Shown piece after piece: positions 8,824 through 18,414 of a DNA stretch of 64,000 bases (within the stretch, counting starts at the first letter, position 1; each line of letters opens with the position of its first letter). The translations under genes and the position numbers were made by a program. The DNA comes from Lonsdalea britannica (GTDB lineage Bacteria > Pseudomonadota > Gammaproteobacteria > Enterobacterales > Enterobacteriaceae). The stretch spans positions 1 to 64,000 of the forward strand of contig NZ_LUTN01000013.1 of the NCBI RefSeq assembly GCF_002111595.1. Direction: 5' to 3'. A model generated the notes under the pieces. That model was not told the DNA's origin. It searched no databases and saw only the letters and a program-made list of their open reading frames with translations.

Positions 8824-9557
8824 GGTAGATTTTTAGGCAGTCCTGGTTTTCGTGATTTTTTATTTTCTCAAACATTTATCCCGGAATTGGAAAAGAAAGA
8901 GCGATTGCCTTATTTATCGATGATATCCTGGCGACGATGTCTATTTCTGATATTTCCCGCGACCTGAATGGCAGCGTTGCCGGTATTACCAATGTTTATA
9001 AATCACCGGGTTTACCATATTTCACGATCTTAAAATGAGTATTGCTAAGAAAGAGGTTAATTTGGAAGAGATTATCGAAATTCCCGTTATACATGACGCG
9101 GATCTTTATACTAATAAAGTCATTGAGATCACATCATTCAATTCTATTTTTTTCCTATAAGACAGTTTGGAAGCGATAAGCTGTCGTGTCATAGAATCCC
9201 TTGCACCGCTGCCGATTACCTTCCCCGTAAGGGGCGAAAATCATTCTCGCGGGCTGTGGGGGTTTTGGCGTCGTCTATGGGGATTTCAATCACAAGCCAC
9301 TAAAATTGGGTGTATTTCCTTATGCGATCAGCGGCAGCCATAAATAGCTAATGAGCGCATCGCTAAAGTTGCCGGGAGATATTCTGCTGGCTGTTTCACA
9401 TTCAGGTCAAATGACCGATAGTATTGATTGTGGTGGAGGAGGCCAACGCAAGAGGCGCGGAGTCCATTTGCCTGAATATGTATTCTTATCGCCTGTCAGG
9501 CGGCATCTAGGTGTTTTCGGTGATGCCTACTGGTAAATGATTTTCTAAACTCCACGC
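8824..9557. other. Decayed coding remnants between the membrane gene and ssb
   Basis: Plus-strand frames give successive short protein-like pieces that do not connect: one near 8870-9035 (containing GKERAIALFIDDILATMSIS), one at about 9033-9161 (MSIAKKEVNLEEIIEI...) and one near 9253-9346 (GCGGFGVVYGDFNHKPLKLG). Each ends at a stop and the next is in another frame. This looks like one gene broken by several lesions, but I cannot name the ancestor. No intact gene is present. Confidence 0.4.
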
Positions 9558-9590
9558 ACTAAAAAACCCCGATATCTCGGGTTTTTTAGT
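9558..9590 (-). terminator. Rho-independent terminator of ssb
   Basis: Arms 9558-9572 and 9577-9590 pair almost perfectly (one bulged base). The outer A6/T6 tracts provide T runs on both strands, and it lies 31 bases after the ssb stop. Confidence 0.85.
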
Positions 9591-9620
9591 GGATTTTTTA
9601 ACGAATGAGTCGGGTTCAAA

Positions 9621-10166
9621 TCAGAACGGGATATCGTCGTCGAAATCCATCGGCGGTTCATTGTTCGGCGCTGCCGGAGCGGTATTCTGCTGCGGGCGCG
9701 CTGCCTGTCCGCCGCCACTGAACTGGTTGTTCGCCTGCGGCTGCTGAGGCTGACCCCAGCCGCCCTGCTGCTGGTTGTTGCCGCCTGCAGGCGCGCCCGC
9801 CGGTGCGCCGCCGCCTGAACGGCCGCCGAGCATCTGCATGGTGCCGCCGATATTGACGACGACTTCCGTCGTGTAACGGTCGGTGCCGCTTTGATCCTGC
9901 CATTTACGCGTCTGCAGCTGGCCTTCGATATAAACCTGAGAACCCTTGCGCAGGTATTCTCCGGCGACTTCAGCCAGTTTGCCGAACAGCACAACGCGGT
10001 GCCACTCGGTTTTTTCTTTCTGCTCGCCGGTTTGCTTATCGCGCCAGCTTTCGGACGTGGCCAGGGTAATGTTGGCTACTGCGCCGCCATTCGGCATGTA
10101 ACGAACTTCCGGGTCTTGTCCGAGATTCCCGAGAAGAATGACTTTATTAACGCCTCTGCTGGCCAT
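9621..10166 (-). CDS. ssb: Single-stranded DNA-binding protein SSB
   Basis: The 181-aa protein coats single-stranded DNA during replication, repair and recombination and recruits partners through its tail. An OB-fold covers residues 1-110 ([20 protein letters not shown], then [11 protein letters not shown] and EWHRVV). A low-complexity linker rich in G, Q, N and P follows, and the conserved acidic tip MDFDDDIPF ends the protein. It is divergent from uvrA exactly as in E. coli, with a LexA box in the shared intergenic region. Length is close to the E. coli protein (178 aa). Confidence 0.98.
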   Translation of the reverse strand: MASRGVNKVILLGNLGQDPEVRYMPNGGAVANITLATSESWRDKQTGEQKEKTEWHRVVLFGKLAEVAGEYLRKGSQVYIEGQLQTRKWQDQSGTDRYTTEVVVNIGGTMQMLGGRSGGGAPAGAPAGGNNQQQGGWGQPQQPQANNQFSGGGQAARPQQNTAPAAPNNEPPMDFDDDIPF

Positions 10167-10294
10167 GTGGGTGTCTCCTGATGGATCAATTTTTAAATAG
10201 TCTAAACGATGAATTCTAGCATGCTACACCGCCTTATAATACTCGCGATGCGCGCCGCATAATTTTTTCCTTTACGCGGTTAATTGACAACCAC

Positions 10295-10314
10295 CACTGG
10301 TTATCCATTCAGTT
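10295..10314. promoter_or_regulatory. LexA (SOS) box between ssb and uvrA
   Basis: CACTGGTTATCCATTCAGTT has the canonical CTG-N10-CAG spacing (CTG at 10297-10299, CAG at 10310-10312). It overlaps the region just after a TTGACA element at 10284-10289. In E. coli the same intergenic position carries the SOS operator controlling uvrA and one ssb promoter. Confidence 0.85.
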
Positions 10315-10400
10315 TTATTTATGCCATAATCATTGGTTTCGTACTGGATTTCTCTCTGTGTGAGGGATGCAAAACAGCGTCAATGACGGGAAGTATGTGA

Positions 10401-13231
10401 ATGGATAATATCGAAGTTCGTGGTGCCCGTACTCATAATCTCAAGAATATCAATCTGATAATCCCTCGCGATAAGCTGATTGTGGTCACGGGATTATCCG
10501 GATCCGGAAAGTCATCGCTGGCTTTTGACACCCTCTACGCCGAGGGGCAGCGACGTTACGTAGAATCTCTGTCAGCGTATGCCCGGCAGTTTTTGTCCCT
10601 GATGGAAAAACCGGACGTCGATCATATCGAAGGGTTGTCGCCGGCTATTTCCATTGAACAGAAGTCGACGTCGCATAACCCGCGTTCGACCGTCGGCACC
10701 ATCACTGAAATTCATGACTACCTGCGCCTGCTGTATGCCCGCGTCGGTGAGCCGCGCTGTCCGGAACACAACGTTCCGCTGGATGCGCAGACCGTGAGTC
10801 AGATGGTGGATAACGTGCTGGCGCAGCCGGAAGACAAGCGGCTGATGCTGCTGGCGCCGATCGTAAAAGATCGCAAGGGCGAGCATACCAAAACGCTGGA
10901 GAATCTGGCGACGCAGGGTTACATCCGCGCCCGAATCGACGGCGAGGTGTGCGACCTGTCCGATCCGCCGAAGCTGGAGCTGCAGAAGAAGCACACCATC
11001 GAGGTCGTCGTTGACCGCTTCAAGGTCCGCAGCGATCTGGCCCAGCGGTTGGCGGAGTCGTTCGAAACCGCGCTGGAGCTGTCCGGCGGCAGCGCCGTCG
11101 TTGCCGACATGGATGACAGCAGTGTGGCCGAACTGCTGTTCTCCGCCAACTTTGCCTGTCCAATCTGCGGCTACAGCATGCATGAGATGGAACCGCGCAT
11201 GTTCTCCTTCAACAACCCCGCCGGCGCGTGCCCGACTTGCGATGGGTTAGGCGTGCAACAATTTTTCGATCCGTCCCGCGTCATCCAAAACCAGGAACTC
11301 TCTCTGGCGGGCGGGGCGATTCGCGGATGGGATCGCCGCAATTTTTACTACTTCCAGATGTTGCGATCGCTGGCGGAACACTACGAGTTTGATGTCGACG
11401 CACCGTTCAACAGCCTGAGCGCGGACATTCAAAAGGTCGTGCTGTACGGTTCCGGCAAACAGAACATCGAATTCAAATACATTAACGACCGCGGCGATAC
11501 TTCGGTGCGACGACACCCGTTCGAAGGGGTGCTGCACAATATGGAGCGTCGCTATAAAGAAACGGAATCAACGGCGGTGCGCGAAGAGCTGGCGAAGTTT
11601 ATCAGCAACCGCTCCTGCGCCAGCTGCCACGGTACCCGCCTGCGCGAAGAGGCTCGCCACGTCTACGTGGCCGAGACCACGCTGCCGCACATTTCCGACA
11701 TGAGCATCGGTCAGGCGTTGAGTTTTTTCCAGAATATTGAGCTGAGCGGTCAGCGGGCGAAGATTGCCGAAAAAGTGTTGAAAGAAATCGGCGATCGGCT
11801 GCGCTTCCTGGTGAACGTGGGTCTGAATTATCTGTCGCTTTCCCGCTCGGCGGAAACGCTGTCCGGCGGCGAGGCGCAGCGTATCCGGTTGGCGAGCCAG
11901 ATTGGCGCGGGGCTGGTCGGCGTAATGTACGTGCTGGACGAGCCGTCCATCGGTCTGCATCAACGGGACAACGAACGTCTGTTGGAAACGTTGATCCACC
12001 TGCGCGACCTCGGCAATACGGTGATCGTGGTTGAGCATGATGAGGATGCGATCCGCGCCGCCGATCACGTGATTGATATCGGTCCCGGCGCCGGGGTGCA
12101 TGGCGGCGAGGTGATCGCCGAAGGCACCGTCGACCAGATTATGGCCGTTCCCGAATCCCTGACCGGGCAGTTCCTCAGCGGTCAGCGAAAAATTGAGGTG
12201 CCGGCTGAACGCGTACCGGCCGACCCCACCAAGGTACTGAAATTGATCGGCGCCAAAGGCAACAACCTCAAAGATGTGACGCTGACGCTGCCGGTAGGAT
12301 TGTTTACCTGCATCACCGGGGTGTCCGGTTCGGGCAAGTCTACGCTGATCAACGATACGCTGTTCCCGCTGGCTCAGCGGCAGTTGAATGGCGCCACCAT
12401 CGCTGAATCCGCGCCGTATCGCGATATTCAGGGATTGGATCACTTCGACAAAGTGATCGATATCGATCAAAGCCCGATCGGCGTACGCCGCGCTCCAACC
12501 CGGCGACGTACACCGGCGTGTTCACGCCGATTCGTGAGCTGTTCGCCGGCGTGCCGGAATCACGTACCCGTGGTTATAACCCTGGTCGTTTCAGCTTTAA
12601 CGTGCGGGGCGGCCGCTGCGAAGCGTGCCAGGGCGACGGCGTCATCAAGGTCGAGATGCACTTCCTGCCGGATATTTACGTGCCGTGCGATCAGTGCAAG
12701 GGCCATCGCTACAATCGTGAAACGCTGGAGATTAAATACAAAGGCAAAAGCATTCACGAAGTGCTGGATATGACGATTGAGGACGCCCGTGAATTCTTCG
12801 ACGCCATTCCGGCGCTGGCGCGTAAGTTGCAAACGCTGATCGATGTCGGCTTGTCCTACATCCGTTTGGGCCAGTCGGCCACGACGCTGTCGGGCGGCGA
12901 GGCGCAACGCGTCAAGCTGGCGCGTGAACTGTCCAAGCGCGGCACAGGCCAAACGCTGTACATTCTGGATGAACCGACCACCGGGCTGCATTTCGCCGAT
13001 ATCCAACAGCTGCTGGCGGTACTGCATCAGCTGCGCGATCAGGGCAATACCATTGTCGTCATCGAGCATAATCTGGATGTGATTAAAACCGCCGACTGGA
13101 TTGTGGATTTAGGACCGGAAGGCGGCAGCGGCGGCGGTGAAATACTGGTTAGCGGCACGCCGGAAACCGTGGCGGAGTGCAAAGCTTCGCACACCGCGCG
13201 TTTCCTCAAACCACTACTGGCGCGAGACTAA
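10401..13231 (+). pseudogene. uvrA: Excinuclease ABC subunit A (one-base frameshift)
   Basis: UvrA is the damage-recognition ATPase of nucleotide excision repair, working as a dimer with UvrB. Two ABC modules are visible: Walker [10 protein letters not shown] and GVSGSGKST, signatures LSGGEAQRI and LSGGEAQRV, and zinc-finger cysteines in CPICGY...CPTCDG and CEACQG...CDQCKG. The frame breaks at about 12482, where IDQSPIG should continue as [14 protein letters not shown]; adding one C after ATCGGC restores a product of about 943 aa (940 in E. coli). A lone lost base in an otherwise near-perfect DNA-repair gene suggests a sequencing error. If real, the strain would lack the C-terminal ABC module and be UV-sensitive. 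SOS control is expected from the LexA box upstream. Confidence 0.93.
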
Positions 13232-13313
13232 ACGCGCGTTGTCTGAACCGTTCGTCCGCGTGGAGAAATCGTCCGCACGGACGAACCCGTCTGCCATGCT
13301 AGAGAGGCTGCAT

Positions 13314-13733
13314 ATGTGGATGCAACGAGACGTCGTTCTGAAGCCAAAAAGCCGCGGCTTTCATCTGATCACCCGCGACGTCCTTGCGGCGATACCTGAA
13401 ATCAGACAGCTGCGGATTGGGCTGTTGCAGGTGTTCATCAAGCACACTTCCGCGGCGTTAACGCTGAATGAAAATGCCGATCCCACGGTGCGTCAGGATT
13501 TTGAAAGCGCTTTCAACCGACTGGTGCCGGAAAATGAGCATGACTACCTTCACTGCGATGAAGGCAGCGACGATATGCCCGCGCATCTCAAGTCCAGCCT
13601 GCTGGGCAGCAGCGTGCTGTTACCGGTCAGCGACGGTAGCCTGAATATAGGGATATGGCAGGGCATTTACCTGTGTGAACACCGTAATCACGGCGGGAGT
13701 CGTTCGCTGGTGCTGACGCTGCAGGGCGAATAG
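13314..13733 (+). CDS. yjbQ: UPF0047 family protein YjbQ
   Basis: The 139-aa cytoplasmic protein matches E. coli YjbQ (138 aa). It has the UPF0047 hallmarks IKHTSAALTLNENADP near residues 43-58, HCDEGSDDMPAHLKSSLLG, and GIWQGIYLCEHR near the end; members form trimers and have weak thiamine-phosphate-synthase-like activity. The ATG at 13314 (MWMQRDVVLKPK) is preceded by GAGAGG; longer readings upstream overlap uvrA in another frame and are shadows. It follows uvrA by 82 bases, a region with a 9-bp GC-rich hairpin (13250-13258 with 13278-13286). Confidence 0.92.
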   Translation: MWMQRDVVLKPKSRGFHLITRDVLAAIPEIRQLRIGLLQVFIKHTSAALTLNENADPTVRQDFESAFNRLVPENEHDYLHCDEGSDDMPAHLKSSLLGSSVLLPVSDGSLNIGIWQGIYLCEHRNHGGSRSLVLTLQGE

Positions 13734-13755
13734 CCATGCAGGGCCGCCGTCTTCT

Positions 13756-15345
13756 TTAGAGCGGGGCAATGCTTCCGCTAGCGATATACTCCACCACCAC
13801 GCGATTCCTACCGGTATTTTTTGCCTTGTATAAGGCGTTGTCGGCGGTCTTGACCGCCATGTCTAGCGGACACTGTTTCGGCGTAAAGGACGTTACGCCT
13901 AACGACACGGTCACGTGGCGGCACATGGGGAAGATCATGCGCTCCACGCTCTTACGCAGGCGTTCGGCGATGATGGAAGCGATATGGATATCTGTCCCGG
14001 GCAAGAGCATCAAGAACTCCTCTCCGCCGGTTCGACACATAATATCCATCTTGCGGGCGTTGCTGCGGATCTGTTGGCCAAGCTGGCGGATAACCTCGTC
14101 GCCGATGTCGTGGCCATAGGTGTCGTTGACCTGCTTGAAGTTATCAATATCAATCACCACGACCGACACCGATTTCTTTTCCAGCATGACCATTTCCAAC
14201 CCTTCCTGAAGTCCCCGACGGTTTAACAGTCCCGTCAGCGGATCGGTATGCGCCTCCGAACTGAGGCGACCAATGCGTTTATGCAGCATCATGGTGCCAA
14301 GCAAAATCGCATCCTTGAGCTGAGCGGCTTCCACATACCAAGAGGGCACCGCGCGAATCTGGCTGATTGCACCCTGTTCGCTCATTCGGCTAGCCGTCAT
14401 TGCCAGCTGGCGCAGCGGCCGGGCGATGAAGACGGCGAAGATCATCAAGACCAACAGTGTCAGCAGGGCGACCGGGGTAGCTTCTTTCAGCACGCTGTAC
14501 ATCACGTTATTCAAGGCTTTGTCCGTCACGGCGGAGGATTGCAGGGTGATGACGGTCCAACCCGTTTTATGCACTTTGGCGAAGCCGGCCAATACCAGAT
14601 TGCTTTGTTCGTCGGGCATCATGAAAGAACCGGTGTCCTGACTGGCGGTGGCTTTCTTCAATTGTTGATCGTTAATGTGCTCGCCTAACGGGACTTTGTT
14701 GTTGTAGTGATAGATGGTATTCCCTTCATTATCAATAATATAAACCATTGATCTGTCGTTATTGAGCGGTGTGAATTCATCCATGATGCGCAATTTGGTC
14801 AGATGAATGGCGCCGCGAATATCTCCCAGGTGTACGCCTTGTTCACTGACTATGGGCGCTGACAAGGCGATCGCGTAGTCGTTTTCGTTGGTTTTATAGG
14901 GGAGACTGGCGGCGACGTTGTCGGGTTGGAGGGGAGAGAGGCTGGTATCTGCGACCAGTTTATTGACCTCCTGCACATTACTATCCGGGGAGAACGCGAC
15001 CAGATTGTTATTATTATCGACGATAATGACCGAATTAAAATTTTGGCTTAATTGAAAGATACGATCGGTCTCTTCCTGAATTTGGCTGGTGTCAGGAAAA
15101 TATTTTGAGATGAAGCGTGCGCTGTAAGTCATCTGTTTTTTTGAAATAGATAATACGTTCTCCACGCTCGCGGCCAGACGTGAGGAATAATCTATATTGA
15201 TTTTGGCTAACTGATTAGCGAACAACTCTTTATAGACGTTATAGATAGAGAGATAACCATTTGTCAGTGTGACCAACATGCTTGCTATTGAGATGGATAG
15301 AATTAGCCCCCGCAAATTGATCTGAAATATCTTCTTTATTTTCAT
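13756..15345 (-). CDS. Diguanylate cyclase with periplasmic dCache-like sensor and GGDEF domain
   Basis: The 529-aa membrane protein makes the second messenger cyclic-di-GMP. A TM helix (about residues 11-31) is followed by a large periplasmic region of dCache type (residues 35-285, containing VIIVDNNNNLVAFSPD and MVYIIDNEGNTIYHYN) and a second TM helix (about 288-310). A linker of HAMP-like length follows, then a GGDEF domain from about residue 365. The active site reads GGEEF, and an inhibitory site RKMD lies five residues before it, so product inhibition is likely. No EAL domain is present. It converges with yjbQ and shares the long upstream gap with the divergent chemoreceptor gene. Ligand and targets (biofilm, motility) are unknown. 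Confidence 0.9.
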   Translation of the reverse strand: MKIKKIFQINLRGLILSISIASMLVTLTNGYLSIYNVYKELFANQLAKINIDYSSRLAASVENVLSISKKQMTYSARFISKYFPDTSQIQEETDRIFQLSQNFNSVIIVDNNNNLVAFSPDSNVQEVNKLVADTSLSPLQPDNVAASLPYKTNENDYAIALSAPIVSEQGVHLGDIRGAIHLTKLRIMDEFTPLNNDRSMVYIIDNEGNTIYHYNNKVPLGEHINDQQLKKATASQDTGSFMMPDEQSNLVLAGFAKVHKTGWTVITLQSSAVTDKALNNVMYSVLKEATPVALLTLLVLMIFAVFIARPLRQLAMTASRMSEQGAISQIRAVPSWYVEAAQLKDAILLGTMMLHKRIGRLSSEAHTDPLTGLLNRRGLQEGLEMVMLEKKSVSVVVIDIDNFKQVNDTYGHDIGDEVIRQLGQQIRSNARKMDIMCRTGGEEFLMLLPGTDIHIASIIAERLRKSVERMIFPMCRHVTVSLGVTSFTPKQCPLDMAVKTADNALYKAKNTGRNRVVVEYIASGSIAPL

Positions 15346-16544
15346 CCAGTTCCAACCGGTTTTTAAAACTTTATCATGGTGGAGGTAATCACAAAGTCAT
15401 TGTGTTAGCGTGCGAACTATTTTTATAGGGTTTAGAGTTTCTGGTGTTATTTCTAATTAAAACTTATTACGTGAAAATAGCAAAAAAATATCCAAAAAGT
15501 TAGTGGTAATAATAATTTTTATTATTTATGAATGGATGGTGTCATTAATTCTTATAGGAGTAAAAAAAGTATCTTGTCTTTTATTATAAGGAGGGGCATT
15601 AAATAAAATTTATTATCTAAATGGTAACCGGTTTCTCTTTTTTTCGTCATCCCAGATTGCAGCGGTGAGACAAAATGATAAGAAATGATGCGATTGTGGT
15701 GATGGGTTTTGGGTGTTTTTGTGTAATAGCCCTTTGTCTAAATAGTAGACTTTGCAGGCAGTGAGCTTGCGGTTATGTGTAAAGATGGCGATTAATATGT
15801 AAAGTTGTGGCATTTGTGGCCGATGAAGAGCACACACGACTGTGTTGTTGGCAGGGCTCGTTGGAGGTCATTGGGATAATTAACGCGGCGATAATCGTTG
15901 TCATTTATCCAAAATTTCCTCTGGTATTTTCCACTCTGTTTTAAATTCGGCACGGTTAATTCGGCTCTCTTCCGTTTTGTCGGTAGCGCGATATCGGGGG
16001 AATTATCCCATTGCTTGATGGCGGTCATGAAAATTTAGCATGAAAGATGCTGTCGGCGGTGCGTTGTCGTGGCGCACCGTTTTTACATGGCGTCACTGTT
16101 GAATAAACGTCAGGTCATCAGTCAATGGGCTTAGAGCCTATCCCATATAGGTCGAGTTCTCTGGCCGCAGTGGTTTGAGAAAGTACTCGTTATCCCACGT
16201 ATTTCGCCTACGTGTCGGATGAGTATTGTGCTCGCACAGGTTGACCGGATGTCGTCGACACAAAATGCCAGACGTTTTTTCTGCGTCGCCCGTGTCAGCC
16301 TCGCCGAGTCAATAACGCCTGCTGGGATAGGCTTTTTGTTTTTTCCCCGTTTCGTCATCTCGCTTAACTCTCCGTCATTCGTGAGGAGCGCTGATTTTGC
16401 GCTGTGAAAATAGACATCTCCCACGGTCTTTCATGTTGTCACTGCGCAATGTGATTCATGTTAGTGATTATTTAGTCAGAAAATATTCACTCTGGTTTTT
16501 ACTGTTATGGTTTTTCATTTTTGTATAAAAAAGGGAACAAGATT
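15346..16544. other. Long intergenic region between the diguanylate cyclase and chemoreceptor genes
   Basis: Nearly 1.2 kb with no gene I can support. 15346-15620 is AT-rich and should hold the cyclase promoter. A minus-strand open frame (15792-16028, MTAIKQWDNSPD...) has coding-like composition but no ribosome-binding site or recognisable family, so it is not called. The stretch 16135-16333 carries terminal inverted repeats and is listed separately. The chemoreceptor promoter lies near 16440-16520. Confidence 0.5.
16135..16333. repeat. Candidate miniature inverted-repeat element (MITE-like)
   Basis: A perfect 11-bp inverted repeat, AGCCTATCCCA at 16135-16145 and TGGGATAGGCT at 16323-16333, bounds 199 bases with no intact gene. 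Size and structure fit a non-autonomous transposable element. No target-site duplication is obvious and I see no second copy in this window, so the call is tentative. Confidence 0.35.
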
Positions 16545-18236
16545 ATGCGTTTATCTGATTGGAAAATAGGCTATCGGCTTGCCGCCGGATTTGCCGTTTT
16601 AGTGTTAATGATTTGCATCGTCAGTTTCGTCTCTATTTCCAGACTGTCGGACTTTCACGAAGATGCGCGCGGCATCGTAACGGATATTTATCCGCAGACG
16701 GTACAATCGAATAACTTGATTGATAACGTCAACGCCGTTGTCCTCGCGTATCAGAAACTCCTTCTGGTGCAGGATGAAGAAAAAAGTCGCGTCGTCATGA
16801 ACGAGATTGCCGATCAGGCGAAGAAAATCACCGCGTTGATGCAGGATATCGACAAAAACGCCGAACAGCTGAACGATGAGGGTTCCAAGCGCATTATGGA
16901 TAACATCCATGCGATCCGCGGCGAATTCCTGATCTCGGGAAGAAATATCATCGACCGAATCAAAGCGGGCGATACGGCGGGGGCGACCATTGAATTCAAT
17001 ACCCATCTGGATGTTATTCAAAGCCAGTACCGCGCAGCCGTGGCCTCGCTCATCGACCATCAGGACGATGCCATGGGCAACACGATGCACCAAATGGAAG
17101 ACACCTATAACTTCACGCGTTGGTTGCTGCTGGGTATTTTGGCCTCCTGCGTGGTGTTAGTGGTCGTGATTGCCCGGGTGTTGACCGGCAGCATTACTTA
17201 TCCCATCCGTCAGGCGCTGGATCTGGCCGAAAGCGTGGCCAAAGGCGATCTGACCTCTGAAGTGCCGTCTTCAGGCAAAGATGAAATGGGCCAACTGCTG
17301 CGTTCGTTGGAACACATGAACGTCAGCCTAAGCCAGATTGTCGGTCAGGTGCGCGACGGCGCGGAAAGTATCTCCTCTGCGGCGTCACAGATTGCGGCCG
17401 GCAACCAGGATCTGTCCGCACGTACGGAAGAGCAGGCGAGCTCTCTGGAACAGACGGCGTCTTCTATGGAAGAGCTGACGTCGACCATCACCAATACCGC
17501 AGAAAATACCCGCCATGCGACCAGTATTGCCGATCAGGCTTCTACCGCGGCGAAGCAGAGCAGCGACGTTATGCTGTCTGTGACGCACAAAATGCGCGGT
17601 ATTCGCGACTCGTCCCAGCGTATGGCGGAAATCATCGGTGTGATCGACGGTATTGCCTTCCAGACCAACATTCTGGCGCTGAACGCGGCGGTGGAAGCGG
17701 CGCGTGCCGGCGAGCAGGGCAGAGGTTTTGCGGTGGTTGCGGGTGAAGTTCGTTCTCTGGCGCAACGCAGTGCCACGGCGGCGAAAGAGATCAAAGAACT
17801 GATCGACGACTCCGTCAGCAAAATCCAGGAAGGCATGCAGCTTGTGGACTCCGCAGAAGACAACATGTCCAGCCTGACCACGCATGTGCAGGACGTGAAC
17901 GAGATCATCAGCGAAATCTCTCAGGCCAGCGGCGAGCAGAGCGATGGCATCAACCAGATCAACATCGCGGTCGGCCAGATTGACTCCACAACGCAGCAGA
18001 ACGCCGCGCTGGTGGAAGAGTCCGCCTCGGCGGCGCTGTCTCTGCAGTCGCAGGCGACGATGCTGACCGATGCGGTGAGCACCTTCAAATTGAGCCACAG
18101 CTTTGTCGCCACAAGCGGCCGTCAGCAGCCACAGGCGTCCGCGGCGAGCGCGCTGCCCGTAGCGAAAGCGGTTAAGCAGGAAAAAACGCTGCCAGCGACG
18201 GCTGCCGCCAGCTCTGAAGACTGGACGTCGTTCTAA
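16545..18236 (+). CDS. Methyl-accepting chemotaxis protein with four-helix-bundle sensor
   Basis: This 563-aa inner-membrane chemoreceptor has TM1 at about residues 11-30, a periplasmic 4HB ligand-binding domain (to about 185), TM2 (about 188-210) and a HAMP domain (212-265). The cytoplasmic signalling hairpin has the universally conserved tip [20 protein letters not shown]. It ends in EDWTSF, a variant of the NWETF pentapeptide that tethers CheR/CheB, so it is probably a high-abundance receptor that can be adapted directly. The ATG at 16545 is preceded by AAGGGAAC; an earlier in-frame ATG has no ribosome-binding site. No chemotaxis genes are nearby. The ligand cannot be read from sequence. 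Confidence 0.92.
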   Translation: MRLSDWKIGYRLAAGFAVLVLMICIVSFVSISRLSDFHEDARGIVTDIYPQTVQSNNLIDNVNAVVLAYQKLLLVQDEEKSRVVMNEIADQAKKITALMQDIDKNAEQLNDEGSKRIMDNIHAIRGEFLISGRNIIDRIKAGDTAGATIEFNTHLDVIQSQYRAAVASLIDHQDDAMGNTMHQMEDTYNFTRWLLLGILASCVVLVVVIARVLTGSITYPIRQALDLAESVAKGDLTSEVPSSGKDEMGQLLRSLEHMNVSLSQIVGQVRDGAESISSAASQIAAGNQDLSARTEEQASSLEQTASSMEELTSTITNTAENTRHATSIADQASTAAKQSSDVMLSVTHKMRGIRDSSQRMAEIIGVIDGIAFQTNILALNAAVEAARAGEQGRGFAVVAGEVRSLAQRSATAAKEIKELIDDSVSKIQEGMQLVDSAEDNMSSLTTHVQDVNEIISEISQASGEQSDGINQINIAVGQIDSTTQQNAALVEESASAALSLQSQATMLTDAVSTFKLSHSFVATSGRQQPQASAASALPVAKAVKQEKTLPATAAASSEDWTSF

Positions 18237-18365
18237 AACGTCACGGCTGGCGGCGCATTGCCGTCGGCCCCAGATATCCGCCTCGGCGGATATCTGCATG
18301 TCCCTCCGGCGGTCGCTGAACTTCGGCGGCCGTCGTCCCGCCTGAACAAATCTCAAAAAAAGCCC

Positions 18366-18397
18366 AAAAAAAAGCCTGCCGTTTGATGCCGGCAGGC
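18366..18397 (-). terminator. Rho-independent terminator of tyrB
   Basis: On the minus strand an 8-bp GC-rich stem (18390-18397 with 18374-18381, 8-nt loop) is followed by eight T residues, 17 bases after the tyrB stop. Confidence 0.9.
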
Positions 18398-18414
18398 AGT
18401 ATGAGCAAACGATG

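Noticed and set aside
11568..12470. A 300-codon open frame antisense to uvrA
   Set aside because: It is a shadow of the high-GC uvrA coding strand; it has no family motifs and the uvrA frame is clear. The same applies to other long antisense frames over rnr, aas, tyrB and the chemoreceptors.
10401..13231. Genuine loss of UvrA function in this strain
   Set aside because: The only lesion is one missing base in a CC pair of an otherwise perfectly conserved gene, and eight other genes show the same kind of lesion; sequencing error is the better explanation.
13250..13286. A 9-bp GC-rich hairpin between uvrA and yjbQ considered as a terminator
   Set aside because: No T run and a 19-nt loop; it may only be a structured spacer, so it is mentioned only in the yjbQ entry.
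15792..16028. A 78-codon minus-strand open frame (MTAIKQWDNSPD...) with plausible amino-acid composition
   Set aside because: There is no ribosome-binding site, promoter context or recognisable family, and it lies in a long gap with a MITE-like repeat. Not enough to call a gene.
16098..16110. GTTGAATAAACGT resembles the end of IS903/IS5-type elements
   Set aside because: The match is short, there is no matching opposite end and no transposase remnant.
16131..16424. A 97-codon minus-strand open frame spanning the inverted-repeat element
   Set aside because: Its coding capacity comes from the repeat itself and it has no family similarity or ribosome-binding site; treated as part of the candidate MITE.
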